A stretch of 64,000 bases of DNA from Globodera rostochiensis (taxonomy: Eukaryota > Nematoda > Chromadorea > Rhabditida > Heteroderidae), in NCBI GenBank assembly GCA_018350325.1, contig JAEVLN010000014.1, positions 1,514,001 through 1,578,000 on the forward strand, given 5' to 3'. The notes under the pieces were generated by a model. It saw only the letters and a program-made list of their open reading frames with translations. It ran no database searches and was not told where the DNA came from. A program made the translations under genes and the position numbers. This document shows positions 1 through 14,882 of the stretch, one piece after another; within the stretch, counting starts at the first letter, position 1; every line of letters starts with the position of its first letter.

Positions 1-2
1 TC

Positions 3-104
3 TGCAAAGCCGAGAAAAATAGCAGCATCCCCGGCAGCGATGTCTTTGAGTGGCATATGGACAAAATTTTTGACATTATTGATGGGTTTAGTGATTGTAT
101 TTAA
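3..104 (+). CDS. 3' end of an upstream gene (partial, terminal exon)
   Basis: From base 3 a frame stays open to a TAA at 102-104 and encodes about 33 residues with balanced, protein-like composition (it ends ...DKIFDIIDGFSDCI). The two other frames either stop early or give a low-complexity peptide. AT-rich, non-coding-looking sequence with A-rich stretches follows directly, which fits a 3' UTR. The gene itself lies to the left of the window, so no family can be named. It could also be chance, because only about 100 bases are visible. Confidence 0.4.
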   Translation, partial: CKAEKNSSIPGSDVFEWHMDKIFDIIDGFSDCI

Positions 105-2370
105 ACCGAATTAATAGAATAGTCATTTAACGATTTGTTAAATAATAAGGCTTCTAAATTTAATTTAATAGAAAATTGTAGACAAAATATGAACGCACAT
201 AGACCGCAAAAAAAGAAAAAAAAAAGCGAATTAATTCATTTGTGTAAATCATAATGCCAAAACCATTTAAACAAATTAACAGTTTTGGATAGACAATTTA
301 GTTGCGAAGCTCCGTGCAAAAAAATCAGGAAAATCTGCCATTAATTCGTTTTTTTCTGTTTTGCCGTCCATGCGCACAAATAAGCTTGCGAAGGAAGCGA
401 GCAGTTTAACTCGAAAATAACGAAGGCGAGGGAAAAAGAAATTTCAGTCTGAAATAAAAATAGGTAACGAAAAGGAAAAGGGGTGGAGGGAAGAGAACAC
501 TTCATCCAACGCAGATTTCAGCATTGCTGTTTGGGTTTGGGGACTTAAAAATAGAGGAGAGATAATAAAGGGAGCTTTGCCGACAGAGAAAAAGAGTAAA
601 ATGAAGGGAAATGAGGATGTGACTAAATCAGTTCTTTTCCAACAAAAAAAAAGTAGACAAAATATAAGCGTATTGTAAATTGTAAATATGCGCAGTATGC
701 GGAACCGGCATTAGTTTTTGAAGATGTTTAAAACTGAGATTACGTCACTAAGAGCACAGAGGTCACAATTTCATATTTGGCGATGAGGGGGGAGGGGGGG
801 GGGACGTTTGACGGAAAAACGCCGCGTTAGTGGCGGTCAGTGAATGAAACATTTTGTTGCGTAACAGACCAGTAATTTTAATATGCTATTTACATACTGT
901 ACATTCACACTAACTTTGGTCTCGGTGCGACCTTGGCAAAAAATAATAATAGGTAATTAGCGTTTTTCAAACAAATTTGCATTTGACCGTGAATTTGTAC
1001 GAACTTGAAAAACTTTCTCGCCCGCCCTCCTCAATACGATGTCCCTCCGCGCCCAATCGTTCATCCAAAATTGGAGCAATTTTATTCTCTAGGTATTGTG
1101 CAATCAGCTGCTGCTGGCTGCGGAGAAGACTACCAGCAGCTACCAACCTTTGATGGGGTCGCGTCGCCAGTGGACGACTCGACTCGCCCAAATCATCAAC
1201 CGCTGCTACTTCCGGCGCCCGCTCGCACCGTTAATTTTGGGCGGGACAACTTTAAAAAAGTTGAAAGGGAAGGAGAGATTACGAGGGGCTCACCAGCCAT
1301 TCTCCAACTGATGAGGTGGGTCATTGTTGGTATTCCAGTGGGGTAAGTGTAGTTAGGTAAGAAAAAGGGCGTGGGGTGAGCTGGGCGATTGGGGAGAATG
1401 CGCAAGGAAATGAATTATTGAAAGCCGTGATTGATCGATCAATCAAGTTGATTTTGATAAAGTGGCTGGTTGTGGTTTTAAACGGCGGAAATAGAAATTT
1501 GTAATGAATTCATTCGCCAACAAATGATATATGCGCGAACTAATGCCGTTGAAACATTTCAGCAGTGCGTGCGAAGTCTTAGCCATAGGGTTTTTTCGAT
1601 TGTATGCTCTCTTTGTTCATTTTATGTAATTGTCATTGCCTTAGGCATTTCGATGAATCATCGTCATGTTTCCCTCATTACATATATCCATTTGTGGAAG
1701 CTTATTTATCTTCACATGTGCAACCATTCACATATACAAATGTGTCTCACAACCAGAGAGACCTTGGTTACTCAGGAAACAAGCAAAAGAATCAGCGAGT
1801 GACTGACTGGGCGCGCGAGCAAATTGGTCGAAGAGGGGAAAGATTCGTAGTGTGTGGGAAAAGGGATAAGTGAAAAGCCCCCGACATGACGGAAAGAAGG
1901 AAAATAAGCACGAAATCTACAAAATTGAAGGAAAACGACGAAACCCCCCTCCCCATCATTTCCTTCATTCGCCGCTGTGTGAAAGACAAAAAAGAGAAAT
2001 GAATGGTTTGGTTGTGTGGGAAAACAGCAGAAATAATAAACACACATAGCAGACGCGTTACGGTATACAGACGGTTTGATTCGGCAACAAACAATTTGAT
2101 TGAAACACCATAACAAATCAAATCTTACCGAGTGAATAACAGTGACTTTGAGTAGTTCTGTGTCTTTCTGCCGCCTTTCATTCAAGTCTTTGTTGTTCAT
2201 CGTGATGAGTGAAGTCATTGCTAATCGGACTAACCCCGACGCCGATCGCTGACCATTGAAAGATGTTTGCCGTGCCTATTAATGTTCTCAGCAAAATAAG
2301 CCTCTGTTGCTTGTCACCATTCCAATATTTTCTTTTCCAAATTTTTTTCCGATATTTATGTTTTTAACAA
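105..2370. other. Intergenic region, no supported gene
   Basis: AT-rich spacer between the partial upstream gene and the LOTUS-like gene. It contains a short GC-rich island around 1000-1300 with short open frames on both strands, but none shows a recognisable domain, a convincing ATG or conserved splice structure. A G-run lies at about 787-803. An open frame of about 148 codons on the minus strand (1772-2218) looks like chance. Confidence 0.6.
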
Positions 2371-2404
2371 TTTTTTTCAGAGTCACACCGAAAGTCCGAT
2401 TCAA
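2371..2404 (+). promoter_or_regulatory. Candidate trans-splice acceptor and short leader
   Basis: A nematode-type 3' splice site (seven T then CAG, 2371-2380) lies 24 bases upstream of the ATG at 2405 with no matching upstream coding exon. This is where a spliced leader could be added. Inference only; leader-containing RNA would be needed to confirm. Confidence 0.35.
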
Positions 2405-2973
2405 ATGCCTTTGCGTTTCTCGTCTTCGGATGACTCTTCGTCTTCAGCAGTTTCAGACATTGATTTCGCTAGAGAAATTTTGTGCAGTGAATTGAAAAAA
2501 TTCAGAAGCCAAGTTTGTCAGACGCTTCAGGTTAAGGATCTTCTTATGAATTTATTTTTTCTAACTTAGAAAATTCTTTAGTCTCGCTTCCCCGGGTACG
2601 AATCTCTCTCGTCACTCATCAATGCCATTTGGTATGTTTTAGTTCAATTCACTGAATAGCATCAACATTTGTTGGATTGCAGTTGCGACTACGGCTTCGA
2701 CCCCGTGAACCGAGCCAAGGAATTCGGCTACTTTTCCTTCTACGAGTTCCTTGCGTCCGACTACATGAAGGACCGCGTACGGATCAGCTTCAGGGAAAAC
2801 GGTGATGCTCTCTACTTGGCTGTTCCTAGCAACGAGTCCAAGCACATTTTTGACGAACAACTCATTTCGTACCAACATAAAATGAAGTACGTTAATTAGC
2901 CAGCAGTCCCCATAATTTTTAAATGTTTAGGCGAATGATTCGCGCTCGGCGACTATCTGTTGGTGGTTTTTAA
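2405..2973 (+). CDS. Small LOTUS/OST-HTH-like protein
   Basis: Four exons can be joined in one frame: 2405-2530, 2582-2631, 2683-2886 and 2931-2973, giving 140 residues. All introns are GT-AG and 44-51 bp long. After a Ser-rich start, residues about 20-110 have the pattern of a LOTUS (OST-HTH) winged helix: a helical ELKKF segment, FPGYESLSSL, then YGFDP, FGYFSFYEFLAS and a hydrophobic strand around DRVRIS. In Oskar, TDRD5/7 and MARF1 such domains bind RNA helicases (Vasa) or RNA G-quadruplexes, usually in germ granules. Here the domain is nearly the whole protein, with a basic C-terminus (KRMIRARRL). Reading through the last donor would instead end three residues later with YVN and stop. The family assignment rests on pattern, not on a search. 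Confidence 0.55.
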
Positions 2974-3300
2974 AGTTTCTTTCATTTGCGTCTTATACCC
3001 CAGAAATTTATACAAAAATTCGGTTGTTCTCTCTTTCCCTTTTCCTATTTTCTAAGTAATCGAGGTATCGTAATTTAATTGTAATCGCAATTTATTTCTC
3101 AAAAATCCCGGTAAGCCTTGCCCTTGATGCCACAAGAAATTGGCCAAAGGCAGTCGGTTTGCCGAATTTTACGCAGTTGTTTTAAATATAATTTGTTTCT
3201 ATTCCTACAACCAAGAAATCTCCAATTGTGTGCTGATTTTGCATTCCAATGTTTGTAAAGAGATAAAAATATGTAAACAAGAACCATTCGTAATGAAAAT
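2974..3300. other. Spacer between convergent genes
   Basis: About 330 AT-rich bases between the LOTUS-like gene (+) and the end of stip-1 (-). It should hold both 3' UTRs. No open frame with coding character was seen. Confidence 0.6.
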
Positions 3301-6300
3301 TTATCCTTTGGACATTTCGATTAATTGATTCAAGCTGACGGGCAGCCACTGCCTTTTGGGAGGGTTGTACTGGAACAACATTGTGCCATCGATGTAAATG
3401 GAGTGTATCCCGAACATGTACACTTGCTTGCCATCATGGAATTTGCTTCTCTGAGGAAAGAATTGAATGCCATTTGTGACGGCGGTTGATTCGACGAGTT
3501 GTTTAAAGTTTGTCGGTGGCAACTGCACAAATGGCGCGTTGATTGGGGGGACGCTGAAATGGGGTGGCGGAAGCCGAGATGGCGGGTGGACGGGTTGTCG
3601 AAGGTGCATGCCGGGAATGGACGCGCCCGTCAGTCGTGCTTGTGCCTGACCGATGAGGACCAATGCTCGTTTGAGTTCAGCTGAAATGATTCATTTCGTT
3701 AGCATTCACAATAAAATATTACTTACCCATGATTACTTGCTGACTGAGAATCTCTTGCGGGAAAATGTTCTTCCAGTTCATGTAATCCTTCTTTATTCTT
3801 TCCAATTCTTGCATTGAAAGCATAGGAGAACCCAATTGGACGCGCAAGTAATCGTAGTACTGAATAAATAAAATGTTCAAGATTGATGAACGAATATACA
3901 AACGAACCCGCGGAAAGAATGAATTCGCCAAAACCTTGCCAATCGGTTCACCACCAATGAAATCCAACCAGTCAAAAATTTCAAACCGATCAAAGTGATC
4001 AGTTGAACTGAGGTCGACTGATTGCAATGCCTTTTCAAGTTTTGGCAAAATGTGCATCCCAATAAATGCTTGTAAGATGCCAGCGGAGAACACATCTTTC
4101 CACGGCCGAATGCATTCAATCGCACTGAATTATTATTAATCCGATTAAAATGTCTCTAATTGGCCAAGTCGTTCACCTTCTGTCCCCAGGGTACCAATTC
4201 CTCAGCCCCTTCGCCAGTTTCTGCCGAACAGAGGCATAAGCGGGCAACAGTCTGTCGCCCATTTCAGAGTGCCATGGGAGCAGCCACGACTCAATGGGCA
4301 CAGTATCGGTAGTCGGGTCCCACAAATCGATTTGTTCTCTTATCCTCGGAATTAAAACCTAAAATTGTAATGTGAGAACGGGCAACGAAATTATCACCAC
4401 CACCTGTTCCAGCAAATTCTCCAATATCCACCCGGGAATAATTTGCAACCATTTTTGAACGAGACTGATCATCACCGGACCGTTGCTTCGAGGACTCCAT
4501 TCCAACGCCGCTTTTCGTATATTTGGCATCCAACCGTGCCAAATGCAATAATCAAAGGCCGGCAAAGTAGCTAAAAAGGTACAAGAGTTTGAGACCCGGG
4601 GGCAGACTTGAGCACACACATGAGTTATTGTCGAAGTGTTTGAACAGAGCAGCTCCCTTCGCATCGCCTAGCAATTCCTTCCATCCGGACATCATAGAAT
4701 ACCCATAAAAAATCTGCTCAGGGTTTAGTGGGTCCCATTCCATAAAGTATCTTTTTATCTGAAATGTTTGAATGGATAAAGAAAGTATAAAACGACTGGT
4801 TGTTATTAACACCTTTGGAAGCACAATTGGTATGGCCAGTGCATCAAGTCCATACATTTTATACTCGGCCTCGTATTCCTCGAGCAACTTTAAAAAGAGC
4901 TTTTTGCATTCGTCTAATGATGAGCCATCCGCGAAGGAAGAAAATCTAAAAGTTTAAGCATTTCGGAACAGATTGTGGGAGGGAGATTTACCTGCCAACA
5001 AGCTGTTCAACTTCTTCTAACCGAAGAAGTTCATTGCAATTCTCAGCGATGTCTTCTGCAATTCTTTGCTCCTCATTTTTAAGCGCCTCATTTTGGTCTT
5101 TGAGATGTCGCACTTCCCGGTCCGTCTTGAAAATCTCTTCTTCTGTCAGATCGAGCAAAGTGTTCAAATTATGAGGGAGCTCGGGAATGTTGAACTTCAA
5201 TCGTTCCATGTCGGTAATTGGCATTCTAAGGTGGGGCACTAGCATTTTGTGTTTAACAGGGGTTAAAATTGCCTGGCTCTACGTGAAAAGGAAGAGTAGT
5301 CCTGGTATTCCCTTCTTTCTGGGCCAGTCATATCGATTATCTGAAGCAAATTATTGGAGATGAAACGGAGAGAAAATGAATTAATAAATCCGATCAACCA
5401 AAACAACGCCTCACCTTCACCTTTTCGCCGGCCCCTCTCGCAATTCCGCCGTATCGATGTGCATCGCCTTCACTGAGCACATCGCCCAATGTTTTGTATT
5501 GGACTTTCACTTTATTTACGGCATTTAACTTTTTCCAATGCCCTCTCTGAGCAACAGTTTCAGCATCCAAAGTGTCCGCATTATTGCCAATTCGTGCCTG
5601 GGCCTCTGCGGCCGATTCTATCGTACAAAAGTAAAAAAAAAGAATTTGAAAAAGAATTACCTCCGAATTTTGGACCCTTCACTTCACTTCCATACGCTCC
5701 AACAGCGCCTCTGCCCGGCCTCGCGATGGCTTGCACGGGCTCGACGATGCCTTGCTTAGCCTTCCCGAGACCTTTGCCGTGTTGATAGCCCATTTTCTGA
5801 AAGATTAAAGTGCCGCCCTCTTTCAAGTCCCTTCAGTCGGCATTTCCCACCTGCATCATTTGCATTATGACGCTTCCCCGGCCCGATTTTGTCCATGCCG
5901 TGTTGGTGGCGCCTCCCCCAGACTGGAAATTGGTGGAGCGCAATCCTGCAAACACTTGGGCGCCAACACCGCTGGTGGAAGGTGTCGACTGGACAAACGA
6001 TGCTAAGGAGGGACGTTTTTCAGGCGGAACGTCGACAGAAGAAGCCACGATTTCTTCGTCTAGAAGAGTTTCCTGCAAGCAAATCTAATTTTGAAAAAAT
6101 TTGCAAAAAAGGAGACACAAACGATGGTAAATAGCTAACTATTTTTTAGATATTTTTAAAGAAAATCCCGGAGGGCAGAGAAGGAGGACCAACTCACTTC
6201 AGTCAGTTGAGTTTTGCTTCCGACTTTAACCCCTCCGGATACAAAAACAACAGGCGCAGAATCATTGGGCCGCTTTCTCACGTTCTGAAAAGACGGCCGC

Positions 6301-6657
6301 TCGTTATCGTCGTCGTCCGCCCAAATGCCTAAATACGTTAAAAATTAAACGGGAAATATTGCCCATACCCCAAACAAAAAAGTGAACAATTAATATGGCC
6401 TAACTCAAAAACGGTCGAATTATATACCAATCGACTCCTCTCACTCTCTAATATTTTCGTTAATTGTACGGTAAACTGCAAAGAGGTTAGGCCCAAATTA
6501 CGTAAATCAATTGTATTTTGCTATAAAGATCAAACGACTAACCGTAAATTTCCTGCTCCTTCGTCTGCCGTTTGAATTTGCGCTGACCCATCGCGTATTC
6601 GAAATCAGTTTGATCAAACTCAAATTCTTCAGTGAAGAATTCATTGCTGTCGCCCAT
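3301..6657 (-). CDS. stip-1: STIP-1 / TFIP11, G-patch spliceosome disassembly factor
   Basis: Homologue of tuftelin-interacting protein 11 (yeast Ntr1), which recruits and activates the DEAH helicase PRP43/DHX15 to take apart the intron-lariat spliceosome in the nucleus. The ATG is at 6657 and the stop at 3301-3303. Order seen: acidic N-terminus with [14 protein letters not shown] and [13 protein letters not shown] (TIP_N type, exons about 6657-6544 and 6335-6198); Ser/Gly-rich linker (6073-5852); G-patch with [11 protein letters not shown] and [11 protein letters not shown] (about 5820-5660); [13 protein letters not shown] (about 5340-5300); a Glu-rich coiled coil (5200-4990); then the helical GCFC-type domain in several exons. 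It ends with [17 protein letters not shown], matching the family C-terminus. At least ten exons. It is divergently arranged with beta-tubulin (398 bp between ATGs). Exon limits in the middle are approximate. Confidence 0.9.
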
Positions 6658-7055
6658 GATATGTATAATTTAAGCTAAGGTAGTTCAATCCCGGTTAAGA
6701 ATAAATTAATCTGTAAAAATCAAACGATTTTTAGGCATAACGGTTCCGGGTTTAGTTCGTTACCTTTTAAAGAAAACGTTCAAAAATAACTAGCAAAAAA
6801 TAGGTAATAATTTTCTTTTTGTTAAGAAACTTTAAATTTCATTGCTTTGGCAATGGATAAAATGCCAATTTAATCCTTTAATTGATTTCTTTTCCAGTAG
6901 CCTTCAAATCTTGACTAACATTATTGACCTGAAACATTACCTAAATTGGACGCTATCTTCAATTGAGAAGTGAAGGGATGGGCGAGTGTGTCTGCTGGAT
7001 AGAGTTTAAACCATTGACAGCCGATTTTTTAGCAGAACAAATATAACTGATTGAA
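6658..7055. promoter_or_regulatory. Shared divergent promoter region, stip-1 / beta-tubulin
   Basis: 398 AT-rich bases separate the two start codons and must hold both promoters. A T6-AG acceptor at 7025-7032 lies 23 bases upstream of the tubulin ATG and is a candidate spliced-leader acceptor. No TATA-like element stands out. Confidence 0.45.
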
Positions 7056-8684
<1,629 letters not shown>

Positions 8685-9980
8685 AAGACGCGTTTCAAAA
8701 TTGCATTACTTCGGCGTGTAACTTAATTTTGCTTTGTTTTTAATACACAATGCTTGGTTTGTCAACAGGCTAATTTATTGGGTTTATTCCTTTTGTGACT
8801 TTAATGAGCGTAACCTTGACGATCAATGCATCATCAACATTTATAATTTCATGCCGCTGGTTAAAATGCGCTTTACGAGACTCATTCACTATCTGAAGCC
8901 TTTGCTTGTAATACGGAGGAATGATTTGTGTTCTTCAACATCATTTTACGTATAAGTAAACTGCCTTGGCCTTTCCCATTTATTTAGGGGGCCCCGCTCT
9001 CTGTTTACCAAATCCCCCCCCCCCCCGCCTCCCCTTCTTTATGTATTGCAAATCCACGCTTTTCCCCTTCCCCATTCTTTTCCACGTCATCCGTTGTGCA
9101 TTCGCCTGTGTGTGTCCTCTGTGAGAAGCCGCTGCGTTACAAGCCCAAATCCTTCGGGGGCAGAGAAATGAGGGGGGGGGGGAGAGGACGCCGCTGGGGT
9201 GTGCGGGAGGGGCGCGTGGAGGGCGATGCACAAGGTCAAAAGAGGGGAGGAGGGAGCACATGAAAGCTTTTCCGATAAAATCCGTCGATGGCTGAAAGAA
9301 GGAAAAGCTAAGGGACAGCGCCAATAAGTAAAAAGAAATGTATGGAGGGGAGAGAAGACGGGCTGAGGGGGCTGATGCCGCCGCGAGTGGCATTTCCCAG
9401 CCAACGCCCGACATTCCCATCCCCCAAGGGCACAATCCACAGAGAATAGTTCCCGGAGGCAAAAGGGCTGTCCTTTCCGCTTTAGGGCCCTTTGAGGGCA
9501 GACTAACTCCATCCGTTCCGCGCCTTTTATCCAATCCCTTCATGCCCCCGGGACTTGGAGTTACCCTCCCGCAACTCTGGTCCCCTCCGGCACTTCTCAC
9601 TGGTGGCCGTGCATTTGTCTCCCGTGGGATTTTGGAAATTTGTTAATTGATTTAATCTATTTCACTCACACAATTGCGGGACTGCGATTCCTCGGCTTTT
9701 TCTGATAGTGTTGGAAATGCCCCCCCCCCCCCCTCCCAATTCCCCGGCGAGACGTTCCGTTTATTCCACTCTCGGCTAACACATTTTGTTCCTACGCTCC
9801 TGACTATCCAGTTAAAGTTAAAGCATTATCTGACAAGGTTAAGGAAATTTCGATTTTTATGTATAAACGACGAGAAGATTTGCGGGAAGTGGTGGTGAAT
9901 TGATCACTCGTCCCATCAATTGGGCCGCTACCTTTTCTTTGCTTCTGGGGGGTTCCTTTCGTTAAATTGGCCATTTCCAC
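8685..9980. other. Intergenic region with poly-C/poly-G runs
   Basis: 3' flank of beta-tubulin and upstream region of rab-3. It contains C runs at about 9007-9024 and 9719-9733 and a G run at about 9172-9182. Open frames on both strands at 9087-9646 have Pro/Ser/Gly-biased composition and no domain; I see no gene. Confidence 0.6.
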
Positions 9981-10005
9981 TTTTAGCTTTCCTACCATCC
10001 AGAGA
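9981..10005 (+). promoter_or_regulatory. Candidate trans-splice acceptor of rab-3
   Basis: TTTTAG at 9981-9986 lies 19 bases before the ATG at 10006, preceded by a pyrimidine-rich tract and no upstream exon that fits. It could receive a spliced leader. Inference only. Confidence 0.35.
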
Positions 10006-11046
<1,041 letters not shown>

Positions 11047-12441
11047 AGAAGGACGGACAAATTACTTATAACTACTGTACAGACAGATTGGTACGGTAGA
11101 AACATAGACAAAATGGACAAAGGCAGAATGGCGACAGAGAGCAGCAGAACACAGAGACTCCGGCAGATCATCCCAAATTTAGCCTATATAAATCTTTAGC
11201 AAAATTGTTGTTTATTCATCCGTCGTTTAATAATTGGGCGAGGAGGCACAAAAGATGAAAGATTGACCAAAACAAACAAACTGATCAGGAATCACTCTGA
11301 TCACCCGAGGGGCCTCCTCCTCTATGCCAACAAAGCATTGCTCTCTCATAAGCATAATTTGATCACATCCCTGTTGTATAACACCAGCATTGTTGAATAT
11401 TTCCAAAATTGTTTATGGCGATTTATTGGCCCCAAGAAATTGCTTTGAAATTCGAACGATGGTTACGATGCTGATGATGCGCCATTCCCTCCTTTTAAGC
11501 CAGTCCCTCCCCCTCCCGTGGTCGGATAACGGCACTTTTGCCGTCCCACACTTTGCCATTCCATTCCCTCACAATGCAATACTTTCCCCTTCAAACATCT
11601 CAAGCAACGGCACTTTATTTTGTTAGATTAGCCTCTCAACCCCCGTTAAGCCTATTTCAGTCAGTTTGTAAATTGAAGAATTTGAAATAAACTCAAATGT
11701 TTTACTTTCATCCGTCTGTTTTTTTGTGATTGGATTCGTTGCAGATGCAGTGAAGAAAGAAAACGAACGAACAGAGAGCACTGAATAAACAAATTGCCAA
11801 ATGAAAAGCATGATATGACGAGTGATTGAGTGTCTCGAGAGGCCCTTGTGCCGCGGGGAGTCGGCGGGATTTAGACACGGCGACATCAATCGAATTTGAA
11901 AAATTCCCATCCCGTCCATTGATTAAGCCCTTTTTGAATTAAATGTTTATTATTTTTGTCTTGGCAACCTTTTATTTATTTAATACATCTGAATCGAATT
12001 AGGCACTAATTAATAACATAAATTCTTTACATATTTTGTAAGTTTCCATTGAGCAGTAAAGGCTTAACTTCACTAAAAAGGGGGTCAATTGTGCAGTTTA
12101 ACTTACCCGGCGATTAAATTATTGTCAATTGTGCTGAAAGATAAGGCCGAATAATTAAATTGTAAATTCTGCCGTCCGTTTTATCAATTTTCACTTTAAA
12201 AATTCTTCGAATAATCACCGGAGGGGGAAACGGGGGAGGGGAGACGACAGCAACACAACCACCAGCAACAAATGAACCATGACGAGTTCCAATCGATGAG
12301 GAGGAGGGAAGAAGAAACGGAAGAGCTGAAGAAAAAGGTGGAGGAGCGGGCGGGCCAAAATTCCGGTATTGCCATAGCATTTCCGTCCAAAGAAAATAAG
12401 GCCAATAATTTCGGCCATTCCTGACTGAAGGCAAATTGGGA
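11047..12441. other. Intergenic region between rab-3 and the nucleoside transporter
   Basis: Mostly AT-rich, no domain-bearing frame. The first 150 bases are probably the rab-3 3' UTR. At 12200-12430 a purine-rich stretch gives Ser/Phe/Pro-biased minus-strand frames that look like chance. The transporter may have an upstream non-coding leader here. Confidence 0.6.
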
Positions 12442-14882
12442 ATGTCCGGCAAAGTTCAGCAGCTTAGGGAAGCCGTCGCCGAGGTGTCTTTTACTCCGAC
12501 GATCACTCCGATCAGTTCCAATGCGTCCACCAAAAAGCCGAGCGGGTCGCCCCTCCGTCGGAGGGTAAAGCCATCGTTGGCCAACGGCAGAAATGCCCTA
12601 AAGGCATTGGCCCACACGCAAAATGCCCTGAGGGAACTTTTGGCAGAACATTCAGTTTTGCTGCAGCAAATTGGAATGGCTGCACTGCTCGTCGGGTGGC
12701 ATGTTTTTCTCTGTGAGCGAAACATTGGCATTATTTTTATGAAATTGGACCCGAATGCCAACAGCGTTGGCAGCACTGCGTTCGCTTCAGCGAGCCTCCT
12801 CGATACTAACGCTGACCGCGCTCGGATGGACAATGTTTCTATACTATCGATTGATGGCACGGCACCTTCGTTCGGCTACGCGTCCAATTCAGCAGCTTTT
12901 CGACAAATTGTGGGGACGGATTCATTTCCGAATGTGAGGGAAAAGTCTTTCCAACGACGAAATTTGGGGGTTTCTGTATGTTTTAGACTAATCTTTGTGA
13001 CTGTGTTGGCCGCAATCGTCGCCTTTCTCAGCCTCGACACGGCAAAGTTTCCACCCATTCCATAAATGTGATCTGATCTGATCGCTCGAACCATCCGCAG
13101 GTCGCGGCATCGTCTTTTTGGACTTTTCGGCATGGCCTTCTACTTTCTGTGCATGGTGCTCTGTTCGCAGAGTCCTTCCCGGGTCTGTTGAATACGTCCC
13201 CCGACAATTTTGCCAACCCAAAAGTGTTCAGATTGTGTGGCGACCTGTTCTGTGGGGCTTCTTTCTCCAATTCTCCATGGGATTGGCCGCATTGCGTTGG
13301 GATTGGGGTGATGATGGCCTTCAGATGCAGCAAATCAACCAATCAAATCACTTTCCCAGGCTCTAAACAATTCGATTCTCTCTCCGAGTTGGTGTTGACC
13401 TTTTTGGAGTTCACTCACAACGGCACCGATTTTGTGTACGGCTTCCTCTCCTCGCCTCCAAAAATTTGCGGTTTTTATTTATTTTACTTATTTATAATTG
13501 CAAATCCCCCCGCTAATTTGTAAGGCATGGATCCGGTTTTCGCCTTCCATACGGCACAAGTGATCATTTATTTCGGCTCCGTTGTGGTAAAAGAAGCATT
13601 TATTTTGACGAATTATTTGCACACGCCATCAACCCGTTTAGGCATTGCTTTATCATTTTGGCATAATGCAATTTGCGATCAAAAGAATGGCTTGGCTGGT
13701 GCAAATTACGATGAACACGACGGCCACAGAGTCTTTGAACGCGTGTGCCTGCATATTTCTTGGAATGAGTGAGGCGCCGTTGCTGATCCGACCGTATTTG
13801 GACAAAATGACCGCCTCGGAGCTTCACGCCGTTATGACCACCGGGTATCGCCGGATTTGCGCCAAATTCAATTCAAATTTCTCAATAAATTAATTGTGCC
13901 CCCAAAACAGATTCTCTTGCATTGCTGGCGCCGTTTTTGCCACTTATATAAGGTCTTCTATAAGTGTGCCCTCAAGGGCATTAAAAGTAAATTATGTAAT
14001 AATTACCCAACCCTTCCCATTAAAGCTTCGGGGCCTGCCCTCGCTATTTGCTTTCGGCCACTGTGATGTCAGCCCCGGGATCGCTTGCCTGTTCCAAAAT
14101 CCTTTACCCCGAAACCGAACAGTCCCAGCTCGTCAGTGTGGAGGAACTGGAACTGCCGGCCGAGTTGGCAACAGAATTGCCTTCCGCCATTACCGTTGTT
14201 CGCTGCCCTTTAGGGAAGAGAGCAGTGCCCTCGAATGCATTAGCAACGGCGCCATCATGGCCGTGCAGCTGGTGTTTGCCATCGTAGCCAATTTAATCGT
14301 GTTCCTGGCATTGCTTGCACTGATCAACTCCGTCCTGTCCTGGATGGGCGAGTTGGTTGGCCAGCCAGACTGGAGCTTTGAGGTGGTCAACAATCACTAA
14401 TCGGTGCCTCTTCAACTTTCCATCATTGTCAGCTCGTCCTCGGCTACTTGTTCTTCCCGTTGGCCTTCGTGATGGGCGTTACCAACCCCGAGGAAACCTT
14501 CCGGGTAGCCCAACTGATGGGCACAAAGGTGGGTGGGTGGGTATATGAAAATTTGTCTGAAATGTTTAGACAGCTCTCAACGAGTTCATCGCGTACAAAC
14601 AGTTGGGACAAATGGTCGCACGGAACGAACTTTCGGTAGTGTCGGATTCCGATCAGTCCTCGCGGAGAGAAAAAGCAATAAAAATAGAGTCGATCTGCGA
14701 TGATCGCAACGTATGCGTTGTGCGGCTTTTCCAACTTCACGTCAATCGGAATACAACTTAGCATTTTGGGCGGCATGGCACCCGCTAGGAAACGACTTCT
14801 TTCACAGCTTGCACTTCGTGCCTTGCTGGCTGGCAGCATTTCTTGCTTCATGACAGCTTCCCTTGCCGGTCTGAATCCCTAA
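12442..14882 (+). CDS. Concentrative nucleoside transporter (SLC28/CNT family)
   Basis: Plasma-membrane Na+- or H+-coupled importer of nucleosides. ATG 12442, stop 14880-14882. Exons that join in frame: 12442-12712, 12765-12933, 12987-13046, 13101-13182, 13232-13307, 13360-13470, 13525-13586, 13642-13844, 13911-13952, 14026-about 14135, about 14219-14382, 14433-14528, 14570-14635, 14688-14882. Family landmarks: LSLDTAK, WRPVLWGFFLQF, LLYHFGIMQF, MNTTATESLNA (the CNT selectivity region normally reads GTSPIESV, so it is modified), GMSEAPLLIRPYL, LLSATVMSAPGSLA, LGYLFFPLAFVMGV, ALNEFIAY, and ATYALCGFSNFTSIG. Many hydrophobic segments follow an about 80-residue cytosolic N-terminus. One intron near 14135-14220 has several equivalent splice choices. 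The short, numerous introns explain why no single frame is long. Confidence 0.9.

Noticed and set aside
1005..1346. Overlapping open frames on both strands in a GC-richer island
   Set aside because: No natural ATG for the longest one, no recognisable domain and no matching splice structure; could be an exon of an unseen gene but is not supportable.
1772..2218. Minus-strand open frame of about 148 codons
   Set aside because: Phe/Ser/Cys-rich composition typical of AT-rich chance frames, no domain, and it overlaps the upstream region of the LOTUS-like gene.
12442..14882. ATG9-like autophagy protein
   Set aside because: First impression from scattered membrane segments; the motifs ATYALCGFSNF, LGYLFFPLAFVMGV and SATVMSAPGSLA fit the SLC28 nucleoside transporters instead.
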